Positions 5,634 through 5,636 of a DNA stretch of 5,636 bases are shown here, one piece after another. Made by a program: the position numbers and the translations under genes. The DNA is from Luminiphilus sp. (GTDB taxonomy: Bacteria; Pseudomonadota; Gammaproteobacteria; Pseudomonadales; Halieaceae): contig JAKMEU010000111.1 of assembly GCA_022425845.1 (NCBI GenBank), positions 1 through 5,636 on the forward strand. The letters are read 5' to 3'. Numbering within the stretch: the stretch's first letter is position 1; each line of letters starts with the position of its first letter. The notes below the pieces were generated by a model. That model searched no databases. It saw only the letters and a program-made list of their open reading frames with translations, and had not been told where the DNA came from.

Positions 5634-5636
5634 AAG

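Overview
The window looks like chromosomal DNA from a Gram-negative, moderately GC-rich bacterium, most likely a marine-type gammaproteobacterium. This rests on a TorF-type outer-membrane protein, a Na+-coupled AGCS amino-acid carrier, Sec signal peptides and a sigma-54-type promoter; it is inference, because no rRNA or taxonomic marker is present. No tRNA, rRNA, CRISPR array, insertion sequence or phage gene is visible.

Layout, left to right. Positions 1-177 hold an open frame that is probably the 3' tail of an unidentified gene. Positions 178-441 are non-coding. Next come two plus-strand genes 156 bp apart: an exported cyclase-family (COG1878/PF04199-like) protein at 442-1392 and a TauD/TfdA-type Fe(II)/2-oxoglutarate dioxygenase at 1549-2370. 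The dioxygenase meets, tail to tail with only 4 bp between stop codons, a minus-strand sodium:alanine/glycine symporter gene (2375-3826). A 256-bp spacer upstream of the symporter contains a strong terminator (4036-4065) belonging to the next minus-strand gene, a TorF-family putative porin (4083-4820). A 389-bp intergenic region then separates the porin from a divergent plus-strand gene for a small, unrecognised secreted protein (5210-5593).

How the genes may work together. Four of the five complete genes suit acquisition and breakdown of small organic compounds: an outer-membrane porin, an inner-membrane amino-acid carrier, a periplasmic hydrolase-like enzyme and a cytoplasmic oxygenase. They are not one operon, and their substrates cannot be read from the sequence.

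The most informative regulatory signal is a 17-bp sequence on the minus strand (4915-4931) that matches the sigma-54 -24/-12 consensus at 12 of 14 defined positions with the correct spacing. It lies about 95 bp upstream of the porin start and suggests enhancer-dependent, perhaps nitrogen-responsive, expression. The other points worth a second look are the cyclase-family protein, which lacks both histidines of the usual HxxxHxD metal motif, and the TauD homologue, which keeps most of the taurine pocket but has Ile where TauD has Asn95. I did not find convincing evidence of an undescribed multi-gene system.
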